A DNA stretch of 22,392 nt from Clostridiales bacterium UBA7103 (GCA_002493305.1 DKYJ01000034.1:1-22392); one strand, 5' to 3'; positions 1-6,748 are shown, counted from the first letter of the stretch. Numbers and translations: made by a program. The notes: generated by a model not told the origin, from the sequence alone.

Positions 1-63
1 CCCCCTATCGGCTCGCAGGCTCGCCACCTCCCCCCAAGGGGGAAGCAAGTTGGCTCGGTGGTG
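1..63. repeat. Partial copy of a dispersed palindromic repeat, cut by the window edge
   Basis: The first 27 bases are identical to 6438-6464. The similarity continues through a C-run/G-run hairpin and the shared word AAGCAAG up to about base 63, which aligns with 6500. It is therefore the right arm of the same element type as the complete copy at 6307-6497; the left arm lies outside the window. It encodes nothing convincing. Confidence 0.75.
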
Positions 64-225
64 TTCAAAACTGCACCCTTCTCACCCACTCTGAGCCGAG
101 CTTTGTAAAGATGATTCGCGGCATGCAGAAACGACAAGAGCAAGGTAACAATCGAGGTAAACCAGCAGTTACGACTAAGGGCGAGCTGAGAAACGAAGTG
201 TATAATTTACCACCGGAGAGGGCTT

Positions 226-251
226 CTTAAGGGAGAAACTTCTCCCTTAAG
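226..251. repeat. Perfect 12-bp palindromic hairpin
   Basis: CTTAAGGGAGAA at 226-237 is exactly complementary to 240-251, leaving two bases between the arms. A related but longer hairpin (arms TTTAAGAGGGGAAGA and its complement) lies at 7028-7065. Each is followed within about 20 bases by a second T/C-rich hairpin, so the pair looks like one recurring module. Confidence 0.7.
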
Positions 252-267
252 CCGTGTTTTCTTTTCT

Positions 268-305
268 CTCCACTTTTCTTTTGACGGGACAAAAGAAAAG
301 TGGAG
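268..305. repeat. Perfect 16-bp stem hairpin with ACGGGA loop
   Basis: CTCCACTTTTCTTTTG at 268-283 pairs completely with 290-305 around the six-base loop ACGGGA. It could act as a transcription terminator or RNA-stability hairpin, but no gene ends at it on either strand and no U-tract follows. I therefore treat it as part of a dispersed intergenic repeat. The counterpart in the second repeat region is at 7076-7101. Confidence 0.7.
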
Positions 306-504
306 GCTCGCGCTTCGTCCGCATGAAATACAAATTTTGCTTTTATAGACAAACAACCACCGCAATAATTTGTTTTTCCTCCGAGGGGAAGCAAGATTAG
401 ATGGAACAGAATCGGATATAAACGCTCCGAAACGCGCCCGGCTCCCTTTACACAGTGGAGCCAGGATTGGCTCGCTGAAAATGAGCACAATGACTTTCTG
501 ACCA

Positions 505-543
505 ACAAAAAACAACCTTTGCTGCGCTTGCAAAGGTTGTTTT
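505..543 (-). terminator. Rho-independent terminator of the minus-strand operon
   Basis: The arms AAAACAACCTTTG (509-521) and its complement (531-543) form a 13-bp stem. Read on the minus strand, the hairpin is followed directly by a T-run. It lies only a few bases past the stop codon of the glycosyltransferase gene, as expected for the end of the four-gene operon. Confidence 0.85.
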
Positions 544-547
544 GATA

Positions 548-1504
548 TTATTTTTCCTCGTCCCAGGTGCGTTTGCTGATAATGTACCGGGGGCGCTGCT
601 TTGTCTCCATGTAGATTTTGCCTATATATTCGCCGATGACGCCGAGACATATAAGCTGCACGCCGCTGACAAAGCAGACGATGCAGGTCATGCTTGCCCA
701 GCCCGCCACCGTCGCACCGCAGAGAGCGGAGATAAGCGCCCAGAGCACGCCTATAAAGCTGACAAAGGCGACGAGCACGCCGAAGCCGGTTATCAGCCGC
801 AGGGGCTTGACCGAGAGACTGGTTATCCCGTCCACCGCCAGAGCGATCATTTTCTTGAGCGGGTAATGGCTCTCTCCGGCGATACGCTCAGCGCGGGAGT
901 AGGACACCGTCGTGCTTTTAAAGCCCACCAGCGGCACCATACCGCGCAGAAAGAGGTTGACCTCTTTAAACTCCGCCAGAGCCTGAAGCGCGCGGGAGCT
1001 TATAAGCCGGTAGTCCGCGTGGTTATACACGACCTCAGCGCCCATGGCGGAGAGAAACTTATAAAAGCTCTGCGCCGTGAAGCGCTTGAAGAAGGTGTCC
1101 GTCTCCCGGCTCGAGCGCACGCCGTACACCACATCGCAGCCGTCAAGATAGGCGTCCACCATGGCGTCCATGGCGTTGATATCGTCCTGCCCGTCGCAGT
1201 CGATGGAAATGGTGATATCGCAGCGATCCTTCGCCTCCATAAGCCCGGCCAGAACCGCGTTCTGGTGTCCACGGTTGCGGCTCTGGCTGATGCCGATATA
1301 GTGCTCGTCCTGCCGGGACAGCTCCTCGATTATCTCCCATGTCCTGTCCTTGCTGCCGTCGTTGACAAAGAGAACGCGGCTCTCGCCGCTTATCTTCCCG
1401 GCGGCGGCAAGATTTTTTATCTTTTCAAGAAACATGGGCGCGGTGATAGGCAGCACCTCCTGCTCGTTGTAGCAGGGGATAACAATGTATAAACAGGCAG
1501 CCAT
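548..1504 (-). CDS. Family 2 glycosyltransferase, GtrB/DPM1-like, with two membrane segments
   Basis: This is a 318-residue family 2 glycosyltransferase of the polyprenyl-phosphate sugar synthase type, which moves a sugar from a nucleotide donor to a lipid carrier on the cytoplasmic face of the membrane. Visible motifs are PCYNE (10-14), VNDGSKD (47-53), the SRNRGH motif followed by QNA (75-83) and the metal-binding DCDGQDD stretch (102-108). Two hydrophobic segments, about 234-262 and 268-296, anchor the C-terminus as in GtrB and YkoT proteins. The ATG is preceded by CGGAG seven bases upstream. It is the last gene of the minus-strand operon, 32 bases after the HAD gene, and is followed by a terminator. 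No flippase or GtrA partner is in the window. The sugar and acceptor cannot be predicted. Confidence 0.92.
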   Translation of the reverse strand: MAACLYIVIPCYNEQEVLPITAPMFLEKIKNLAAAGKISGESRVLFVNDGSKDRTWEIIEELSRQDEHYIGISQSRNRGHQNAVLAGLMEAKDRCDITISIDCDGQDDINAMDAMVDAYLDGCDVVYGVRSSRETDTFFKRFTAQSFYKFLSAMGAEVVYNHADYRLISSRALQALAEFKEVNLFLRGMVPLVGFKSTTVSYSRAERIAGESHYPLKKMIALAVDGITSLSVKPLRLITGFGVLVAFVSFIGVLWALISALCGATVAGWASMTCIVCFVSGVQLICLGVIGEYIGKIYMETKQRPRYIISKRTWDEEK

Positions 1505-1536
1505 AACAAAACTCCGTTCCGCCGCTTATGCGGCTT

Positions 1537-2190
1537 TTACGTATCAAGAAAGGCGGCAAGCTCCAACACGGTCTTGAAGTACACATGGCAGTTTAAGCGC
1601 ATGAAGCGCTCGATCTCCGGGATATCGTTTGCCCAGCCGACCCCGGCGAAGGGCACACCGCAGGAAAGCGCCATGTCGTAACCGGGCTTGAGATCGTCTA
1701 TCATCAGAAGCTCCTCCGGCTCAAGGGAGAAGCGACGCATGATCTCCTGCAGCGGCCATGGATAGGGCTTGCGCCGTTCCACGGGCTGACCCCAGCCATA
1801 GACCGCGTCCGGCTCTGGCAGGCCGTTTTCACGATAGTCGCGCAGAATGTTATCCTCCATCGAGTGGGACACCACGCAGATGAGCCCGCCGCGGGCCCTG
1901 TGCCGCTCCATGATCTCCCTAATACCGGGGTAGGCGGCGGGGATATGGTCTTTCACATAGGCCCGCCAATAATCCATCTCGGCCTGAAGAGTCTCATCGT
2001 CCATGCCGTACTCCTCCCGGCACATGGGGAGAAAGCCCGGGTCAAAATTTTTCAGGAAATAGTGCTCCAGACTGCACCGCATACCGGGGCGGTATTGATC
2101 GAGAAATTCCTGAAAGCAGGGGTGATGAATGGTGGCGGTGCTGTTGACCACAGTGTCATCATGGTCAAAAACAAGGCATTTATAGCGCAT
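1537..2190 (-). CDS. HAD-superfamily hydrolase, phosphoglycolate phosphatase-like
   Basis: This 217-residue HAD hydrolase is probably a cytoplasmic small-molecule phosphatase. Motif I is DHDDT (9-13), giving the nucleophile Asp9 and acid/base Asp11. Motif II is the Ser in VVSHS (106-110), the motif III Lys is Lys141 followed by Pro, and motif IV is MIDD (163-166). The helical cap between motifs I and II (about 17-85) fits subclass I enzymes such as phosphoglycolate phosphatase and beta-phosphoglucomutase. The second residue of motif I is His, which is unusual but tolerated. The ribosome binding site is weak (GGAG is 14 bases away), so expression may depend on coupling to the upstream gene, 26 bases away. 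The substrate is unknown. Confidence 0.9.
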   Translation of the reverse strand: MRYKCLVFDHDDTVVNSTATIHHPCFQEFLDQYRPGMRCSLEHYFLKNFDPGFLPMCREEYGMDDETLQAEMDYWRAYVKDHIPAAYPGIREIMERHRARGGLICVVSHSMEDNILRDYRENGLPEPDAVYGWGQPVERRKPYPWPLQEIMRRFSLEPEELLMIDDLKPGYDMALSCGVPFAGVGWANDIPEIERFMRLNCHVYFKTVLELAAFLDT

Positions 2191-2216
2191 ATCTCTGTTT
2201 CTGCTCCGAAATCACA

Positions 2217-3176
2217 TTAATAAAAAGTGGCGACCGGCTGCTCCGGCGCGGGGCACTCCTCGGCGCTGATATAGCTCAGCACGGGGCCGCGCTTATTATA
2301 GGCCCTGTGGAACTTAAATTCGAGCTTGGCGGTGAGTATCATCCAGGTGTCGTCCTTCACGGTATCCGCCTTGTCCCACTGGCACACAAGCCCCGCGAAC
2401 TGGATATCCTCCACGCAGCAGGTCATGATATGCCTGCCGACGATAAAGCTCCCCGCGGGGATTTTCCTGCGCTGGAGAGCGCGGCACTTGAAGCGCACGG
2501 TTTTCCCGGCGTATTTTTTCGGCTCCTCGCCCATGTCCCTGTACCACTCGGCGTAGTCGTCGTCCCCGATCTCCACGATGGGCGCGTCAAGGTCAAAGGG
2601 CAGGGGATCCTCAATATCGTCATACTCCACCTTGCCGGAGGCGTACTCATAGGCGATATCCGCCCGGCGGGACGCGCCGCGCACGATTTTGTGAAACTCC
2701 ATCTTGTCCATATCCGGCTTAAAGCGGTTGAAGACCACCAGCTCGCAGCTTTTGAGCTTGTCATAGACAAGCTGGCGCATATTGGCGTTATAGCTTATGA
2801 AGCTGCCAGCGTCGGCGAACATGAACTCCTGATACACCATCCAGCGCTCAGGCATGGCGGTATACAGCGCGTCGAGCATCCACATACCGTTATACTCGAT
2901 GAGCACGCGCTGGGCGCGAGTCTCCCGGAGAAAGCCCTCAAGCTTCTCCGCCGTCAGCTCCGACTGATCCTCCAGCACACGGATAAACACGGATTTGTCG
3001 GCAAACTGGTCAGGCTCGTATTCCTCCTCGCCCTCTTCGCAGACGAGCAGCAGCGTCCTCTCGCCGTTGCAAAAGCGCTTGTCCTCCAAGGTCTCCTGTA
3101 TGAACTTTGTCTTTCCGGATTCCAAAAAGCCGGTGAACAGATATACCGGCACATCTTTGTTGTTACTCAAGGTCAA
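2217..3176 (-). CDS. CobW-type GTPase fused to a DUF1980/YcgQ-like C-terminal domain
   Basis: This 319-residue protein begins with a CobW-like P-loop (GFLESGKT, 16-23) and has a G4-like NRFKPD (150-155). It lacks the GCxCC metal-binding motif of typical COG0523 proteins: the matching region reads IEYNGMW. Residues about 220-310 (KTVRFKCRAL, then GRHIMTCCVED) resemble the C-terminal DUF1980 domain of the YcgQ/TIGR03943 family, which in Firmicutes often accompanies a CobW protein and a permease. There is no ATG. The start is TTG at 3176 or the in-frame TTG at 3170, and AAGGAG lies 4 or 10 bases upstream respectively. It overlaps the end of the preceding CobW gene by 14 bases, so the two are probably translationally coupled. 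I infer a metal-chaperone or metal-insertion role; the metal is unknown. Confidence 0.8.
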   Translation of the reverse strand: MTLSNNKDVPVYLFTGFLESGKTKFIQETLEDKRFCNGERTLLLVCEEGEEEYEPDQFADKSVFIRVLEDQSELTAEKLEGFLRETRAQRVLIEYNGMWMLDALYTAMPERWMVYQEFMFADAGSFISYNANMRQLVYDKLKSCELVVFNRFKPDMDKMEFHKIVRGASRRADIAYEYASGKVEYDDIEDPLPFDLDAPIVEIGDDDYAEWYRDMGEEPKKYAGKTVRFKCRALQRRKIPAGSFIVGRHIMTCCVEDIQFAGLVCQWDKADTVKDDTWMILTAKLEFKFHRAYNKRGPVLSYISAEECPAPEQPVATFY

Positions 3177-4269
3177 ACAGCTCCTTCAGCGCGCTCTCGT
3201 CAAGCTTGGAACCGATGACGCACAGACGCCCCGTGACTTGAGCCGCGCCCCGGCGGATATCCGCCTCGCCCGGCACATAGTCAAAGTACAGCCAATCACC
3301 GTCGGCCGCGTCCACAATGCCCTTGGCGCGGAGGATCATGCCGTAATCGCTGCCCTCGTCAAAGCGGGCGAGAATGGCCTTGAGCCGCTCCTCAGTGAAC
3401 TTTTTGGGCGTCTCCATGCCCCAGCTGGTGAACACCTCGTCCGCGTGGTGTTGATGCTCGTGGTCGTGGTCGTGGCAGCCGCAGGTGCAGTGCTCATCAT
3501 GCTCATGTTCATGATGGTGCTCATGCTCGTGTTCATGTTCATGGTCGTGATGATGTTCATGGTCATGGCAGCCGCAAGTGCAGCTTTCATCATGCTCGTG
3601 TTCGTGATGGTGTTCGTGTTCATGATCATGATGGTGCTCATGAAGATGTTCGTGCTCCATGTGCTCAAGCTCGGCCTTAAGGCCGTTTTCGTCCATGGCC
3701 TTGAGGATCATTTCGCCGTCGATCTTATCCCAGGGGGTTGTGATAAGCCCTGCCTTGGGGTTCAGGCCGCGCAGGAGCTCCGTTGCCGCCAGAACCTTCT
3801 TCTCGTCGGCGTTCTGGGTGCGGCTCATTACGATAAGGTCTGCACTCTCTACCTGATCGTTGAAAAACTCACCGAAGTTGCGCATATACATCTTGCACTT
3901 GCCCGCGTCCACAACGGTGACTCTCGCGCCGATGACGGCGCCCTCCACGCCTTCCACCGCGTGGCTCACATCGGAGAGCTTGCCAACGCCGGAGGGCTCT
4001 ATAATGATACGGTCAGGGGCAAAGTCCTCCATGACCTTCCTGAGGGCCTTGGTAAAATCGCCCACCAGCGTGCAGCAGATGCAGCCGGAATTCATCTCAG
4101 TTATCTCAACACCGGCGTCCCGGAGGAAGCCGCCGTCAATGGCGATCTCTCCAAATTCGTTCTCTATCAGCACCAGCTTTTCGCCCTTATAGCCCTCCGA
4201 AATGAGCTTGCGGATAAGGGTAGTTTTGCCCGCGCCGAGAAAACCCGAAAAAATGTCTATTTTTGTCAT
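3163..4269 (-). CDS. COG0523/CobW GTPase with a long His/Cys-rich metal-binding loop
   Basis: This 368-residue COG0523 GTPase is probably a cytoplasmic metallochaperone. The P-loop is GFLGAGKT (9-16), followed by NEFGE (37-41), the metal-binding GCICC (62-66) and EPSGVG (91-96). The usual NKxD guanine motif reads SRTQNAD (149-155), a clear departure. Residues 202-275 form an insert with about 35 His and two copies of a CTCGCHD module. The CobW C-terminal domain follows (about 278-366). I start at 4269 because GGAGG lies seven bases upstream and the P-loop follows at once; an upstream extension to 4389 would run through the promoter. It is the first gene of the operon. His-rich COG0523 proteins are often linked to zinc or nickel, but no Zur-type operator is visible. 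Confidence 0.92.
   Translation of the reverse strand: MTKIDIFSGFLGAGKTTLIRKLISEGYKGEKLVLIENEFGEIAIDGGFLRDAGVEITEMNSGCICCTLVGDFTKALRKVMEDFAPDRIIIEPSGVGKLSDVSHAVEGVEGAVIGARVTVVDAGKCKMYMRNFGEFFNDQVESADLIVMSRTQNADEKKVLAATELLRGLNPKAGLITTPWDKIDGEMILKAMDENGLKAELEHMEHEHLHEHHHDHEHEHHHEHEHDESCTCGCHDHEHHHDHEHEHEHEHHHEHEHDEHCTCGCHDHDHEHQHHADEVFTSWGMETPKKFTEERLKAILARFDEGSDYGMILRAKGIVDAADGDWLYFDYVPGEADIRRGAAQVTGRLCVIGSKLDESALKELFDLE
3445..3666 (-). repeat. Coding tandem repeat for the His/Cys-rich loop
   Basis: This is an in-frame low-complexity stretch of CAT/CAC, GAG and GAC codons inside the CobW gene. It encodes two imperfect copies of a roughly 31-residue unit, each containing a Cys-Thr-Cys-Gly-Cys-His-Asp core flanked by alternating His and Glu. 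At the DNA level the copies are near-identical, so the unit number may vary between strains by slippage or recombination. Confidence 0.85.
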
Positions 4270-4302
4270 GGTAAAAACCTCCATGTATTTGTTTGAGTTA
4301 AT

Positions 4303-4331
4303 ATTATACCACTTTGATGTTGGTTTTACAA
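4303..4331 (-). promoter_or_regulatory. Sigma-A-type promoter of the CobW-HAD-glycosyltransferase operon
   Basis: Read on the minus strand, a perfect TATAAT (4303-4308) is separated by 17 bases from TTGTAA (4326-4331), which matches four of six bases of the -35 consensus. The -10 lies 33 bases upstream of the CobW ATG. A small TTAATATTA palindrome abuts the -10 element and could bind a regulator, but it does not match the Zur, Fur or NikR consensus as I know them. Confidence 0.75.
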
Positions 4332-4359
4332 GCATTGACAGGGACTTGGGCGAAGAGGG

Positions 4360-4382
4360 AAAAAAGCTTACGAAGCGTAAGC
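4360..4382 (-). terminator. Minus-strand terminator without an obvious gene
   Basis: GCTTACG (4366-4372) pairs with CGTAAGC (4376-4382). On the minus strand the hairpin is followed by six T residues, the classical intrinsic terminator form. The only DNA that could feed transcription into it is the plus-strand sigma-factor region, so it would stop antisense or spurious transcripts before they enter the CobW promoter. It could also be a relic. Confidence 0.6.
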
Positions 4383-4426
4383 CCTTCAAGAAGACTGAAA
4401 TATCCTTTCCAGCCGCACCTGAGAGG

Positions 4427-4442
4427 CTTTTTTACAAAAAAG
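4427..4442. promoter_or_regulatory. Perfect 16-bp A/T palindrome upstream of the sigma gene
   Basis: CTTTTTTACAAAAAAG is a perfect palindrome about 70 bases before the sigma-factor start. It could be an operator. The only -10-like sequence downstream is TATAAA at 4467-4472, and no convincing -35 lies 17 bases before it, so the promoter of the sigma gene may be of a non-housekeeping type. No clear autoregulated ECF motif pair is visible. Evidence for function is limited to the symmetry. Confidence 0.35.
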
Positions 4443-4512
4443 TTCCGATCCTCTGTAAAAAAACGGTATAAAATCGTAGTATATAGATGAACACGGAAAG
4501 AGGTGACAGCGC

Positions 4513-5070
4513 ATGACAGACGAGATGATAATTGACCTGTTCTTTGAGCGCTCAGAACAGGCCATCTCGGAGCTTGATAAGCGGCACGGAGGCGCGGTGG
4601 GGCGCGTAGCGCTGAACATTCTGGGCGATGTGGAGGACGCGAAGGAGTGCGTCAACGACACATGGCTCGGCGCGTGGAACAGCATCCCGCCAAACCGCCC
4701 CTCGCCGTTGAGAACCTATGTGTGCAAAATTGCGCGCAATCTTGCCACAAAGCGCTATCATGCAGACCGCGCCCGGAAGCGCAGCAGCCAATACGATCTT
4801 GCGCTGGACGAGCTTGCCGACTGCCTGCCGGATAGCGGCAGCGTTGAGGATGAGGCCGCCGCGAAGGAGCTGGCAGAGATTATAAACGCCTTCCTCGACA
4901 CGCTTACATATGAGGACAAGTTTCTCTTCATGCGCAGATATTGGTACGCTGATTCTCTTTCAGACATTGCGGCGATGGCGGGCATGAGCTACAACAACGC
5001 CGCTGTCCGCCTCTTTCGCGTGAAGGAAAAGCTCAGAAGAATACTTGAAAAGGAGGGAGTAGCGATATGA
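4513..5070 (+). CDS. ECF-type RNA polymerase sigma factor
   Basis: This 185-residue sigma-70 family factor contains only regions 2 and 4, the layout of extracytoplasmic-function sigma factors. Region 2 spans about 13-85; GDVEDAKECVNDTW (38-51) matches the conserved 2.2 surface that contacts RNA polymerase. Region 4 spans about 120-180, with the helix-turn-helix in SLSDIAAMAGMSYNNAAVRL (148-167). The ATG follows GAGGTGA six bases upstream. Its stop overlaps the start of the next gene by four bases (ATGA), linking it to a membrane protein that is probably its anti-sigma factor. It is transcribed divergently from the CobW operon. The signal and regulon cannot be read from the sequence. Confidence 0.93.
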   Translation: MTDEMIIDLFFERSEQAISELDKRHGGAVGRVALNILGDVEDAKECVNDTWLGAWNSIPPNRPSPLRTYVCKIARNLATKRYHADRARKRSSQYDLALDELADCLPDSGSVEDEAAAKELAEIINAFLDTLTYEDKFLFMRRYWYADSLSDIAAMAGMSYNNAAVRLFRVKEKLRRILEKEGVAI

Positions 5071-6263
5071 AGCGGGAAATCATATCTCAGGCGCTTAATG
5101 CCCTTGATGAGCGGCATATCAGCGACGCGGTGGTTTTCGCCCCCGCCTCGGCGCAAAGCTCCCCGGAATGGAGCTCAGGAGTGAAAACAAAACGCATTAT
5201 AACCCTTGCATTCGTGGCGGCGCTGATCATTGCGCTCGGCGCGGCGGCTTACGCCACGGGCATATTCGGCCTGAAAACCATGGCCATAGACCTTGAGCAG
5301 CAGGCTAATATAATCCCCGAAAACACAATGTCTGAAATACCCGATCACACTATTATATCCGTATCTCAGCCGCAGGCTGTGGAGGACACGGTGGATGCCG
5401 CCATAAGAGAGAAAATCGAAAACTCCGCCAAAGCATGGGCGGAGTGGGAAGCGTGGCGGAAGGAAAACGGGATACACAGACCGGAAGTGTTTGAAGCGCC
5501 CGATGACTGCGCCGGGGTCGGCTGGGAGGAAAATGAGGACGGCACATATGCGGTAATCTTCTATACATTTGAAGAGACCGATGACGAAAATGAATTATTT
5601 AACCACAAGCTCGTGGAGATGGAACGCCGCGTCGCCACGGCGGAGGAATACGAGCAGGAAATGGCGTATATTGCGGCAAAGGGAACAGGCTACGGCGACT
5701 ATGACTATAACTACTATGTCTACTCGCAGGAGATGGGAGAGAAGTTGGAGAGCATAGCCGCAAGCTACGAGCTGAAGCTGCGACATAAAGCGGAGCTTAT
5801 TCTCCAAAACTACAACGGGCAGACCGACCTATACACCCGCGGGGAGATACTTGAAAAGGTCAACGAGATCTGCGCCGGGGGAAAGAGCTTCTTCCGAACT
5901 GAGCCTGTGGGCTTTGAAAAGTTTTACTACTACGACGAGGGAACATTTGCCGTCAACTTTTATGCTGGTGACGCGCTCAGGGACGGGGTGAGCTGCTATC
6001 TCTACAATTCCCCGTACGGCACGCTCTCAAGCGGCAGGGAGGTCATCAACTCTGTGCGTGGAGATGTCGATTCCTTTACCACCCGCAGCCATATCACCCC
6101 CGACGGCACGGAGCTGACCGTCGCGCAAAACAGCACGAATGTGTGCGCCTATGTCTATCTTGAAAATTCCTATGTGGCGATAGATATAACTGCGCCCGAC
6201 AGCCTGAGCGAAGCGGAGGTCGACGAGGTTCTGGATATGGTCGATTTCAGCACCATCGCGTAA
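5067..6263 (+). CDS. Single-pass membrane protein, probable anti-sigma factor
   Basis: This 398-residue protein has a short cytoplasmic N-terminus (1-43), one membrane helix (about 44-66) and a large external domain. The N-terminal pattern ALNALDERHISDA (9-21) resembles the short helix that starts many clostridial proteins encoded directly after ECF sigma factors, where it is thought to bind the sigma factor. The external part is acidic and rich in Tyr and Glu; I do not recognise a named domain in it, though its last 150 residues look like a compact beta-rich sensor. The four-base ATGA overlap with the sigma gene implies coupled translation. The anti-sigma role is inferred from position and topology only, as no zinc-binding HxxxCxxC motif is present. 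Confidence 0.78.
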   Translation: MKREIISQALNALDERHISDAVVFAPASAQSSPEWSSGVKTKRIITLAFVAALIIALGAAAYATGIFGLKTMAIDLEQQANIIPENTMSEIPDHTIISVSQPQAVEDTVDAAIREKIENSAKAWAEWEAWRKENGIHRPEVFEAPDDCAGVGWEENEDGTYAVIFYTFEETDDENELFNHKLVEMERRVATAEEYEQEMAYIAAKGTGYGDYDYNYYVYSQEMGEKLESIAASYELKLRHKAELILQNYNGQTDLYTRGEILEKVNEICAGGKSFFRTEPVGFEKFYYYDEGTFAVNFYAGDALRDGVSCYLYNSPYGTLSSGREVINSVRGDVDSFTTRSHITPDGTELTVAQNSTNVCAYVYLENSYVAIDITAPDSLSEAEVDEVLDMVDFSTIA

Positions 6264-6283
6264 ACGCGCCTGCGGGCGCGTTT
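6262..6283 (+). terminator. Possible terminator of the sigma/anti-sigma operon
   Basis: AAACGCGCC (6262-6270) pairs perfectly with GGCGCGTTT (6275-6283) around the loop TGCG. The hairpin begins inside the stop codon of the anti-sigma gene. The T-run is only three bases, so termination may be partial. Confidence 0.55.
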
Positions 6284-6306
6284 CGGAATGCAAGAGCCCG
6301 ACCCTG

Positions 6307-6497
6307 CGCCGCACCCATCTTGGCTCCCCATGAGGGGGAGCTGTCTTGACACGTCAGTGGCAAGACTGAAGGGGGGATGTCTTGCGACAGAGTTGACTAT
6401 AACATTGCTCTTCTATCTTACCCTGCCGCAGTACAGCCCCCCTATCGGCTCGCAGGCTCGCCACTTCCCCCTCATGGGGAAGCAAGTGGGTGCGGCG
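6307..6497. mobile_element. MITE-like long imperfect palindrome, complete copy
   Basis: The left end CGCCGCACCC (6307-6316) is the exact reverse complement of 6488-6497. The next 25 or so bases of each arm match closely, including the core CCCCATGAGGGGGA in both arms. Further inward both arms contain a run of six G or C residues. The 191-bp element has no coding capacity. The size, terminal symmetry and the second copy cut by the window start suggest a dispersed non-autonomous element. No clear target-site duplication is visible at the ends. Confidence 0.65.
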
Positions 6498-6521
6498 GTG
6501 TGTTGAACTGCTCCATGCCCA

Positions 6522-6566
6522 AGGCTCCCTCTGACGAGGGAGCTGTCAGCGCAGCTGACTGAGGGA
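6522..6566. repeat. Double hairpin repeat with GAGGGAGC core
   Basis: GCTCCCTC (6524-6531) pairs with GAGGGAGC (6536-6543), and GTCAGC (6545-6550) pairs with GCTGAC (6554-6559). The same CTCCCTC/GAGGGAG core reappears inverted at 6749-6778 and in degenerate form at about 7199-7222. A GTCAGC/GCTGAC stem also occurs inside the element at 9080-9239. This is a second repeat family mixed with the first. Confidence 0.6.
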
Positions 6567-6698
6567 GAGATATTTACGGGATTTGTCCGTTTTTATACCT
6601 TGCTTTTCTCTCCCTCCCGTCTCGTCAGAACAAGCTCATGTCGTTCCGTTTCCGCCAAGCGTGGCGAAAACTGCACTATATTCGCTTGTTCTTCCTCT

Positions 6699-6733
6699 CA
6701 AAACTGCAACAGCTACGCTTTGTTGCAGTTTTG
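6699..6733. repeat. 13-bp hairpin
   Basis: CAAAACTGCAACA (6699-6711) pairs perfectly with TGTTGCAGTTTTG (6721-6733) around a nine-base loop. The flanking words AAAACTGCA recur at about 6667-6675. No gene is adjacent, so a terminator role is not obvious. Confidence 0.6.
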
Positions 6734-6748
6734 CCACCTTATAACCTG

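Larger units (their letters stand above)
64..504. other. Non-coding stretch with hairpins
   Basis: No convincing gene is present. Minus-strand reading frames run through this stretch but overlap the repeats, have no ribosome binding site and resemble no protein family I know. The recognisable contents are two strong hairpins (226-251 and 268-305) and a short degenerate repeat around 376-398 carrying the word GCAAGATTAG, which recurs near 7165. The stretch separates the repeat at the window edge from the terminator of the minus-strand operon. Confidence 0.6.

Noticed and set aside
207..650. Minus-strand frames in the first repeat region
   Set aside because: They run through palindromes and the operon terminator, and have low-complexity products.
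542..1492. Plus-strand open frame of 316 codons
   Set aside because: It is antisense to the glycosyltransferase, which has all family motifs. The frame is open because of the codon bias of the real gene; its product is rich in His and Ala and resembles no family.
2307..3218. Plus-strand open frame of 303 codons
   Set aside because: It is antisense to the CobW/DUF1980 fusion gene, with no ribosome binding site and no recognisable motifs.
3445..3666. CRISPR-like tandem repeat
   Set aside because: The periodicity is of coding His/Glu codons in frame; there are no uniform repeats with unique spacers.
4270..4340. Zur or other metal-regulator operator before the CobW operon
   Set aside because: Only a short TTAATATTA palindrome is present; it does not match known operator consensus sequences well enough to call.
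4270..4389. Upstream extension of the first CobW gene by 40 codons
   Set aside because: It would run through the TATAAT promoter, and GGAGG supports the ATG at 4269.
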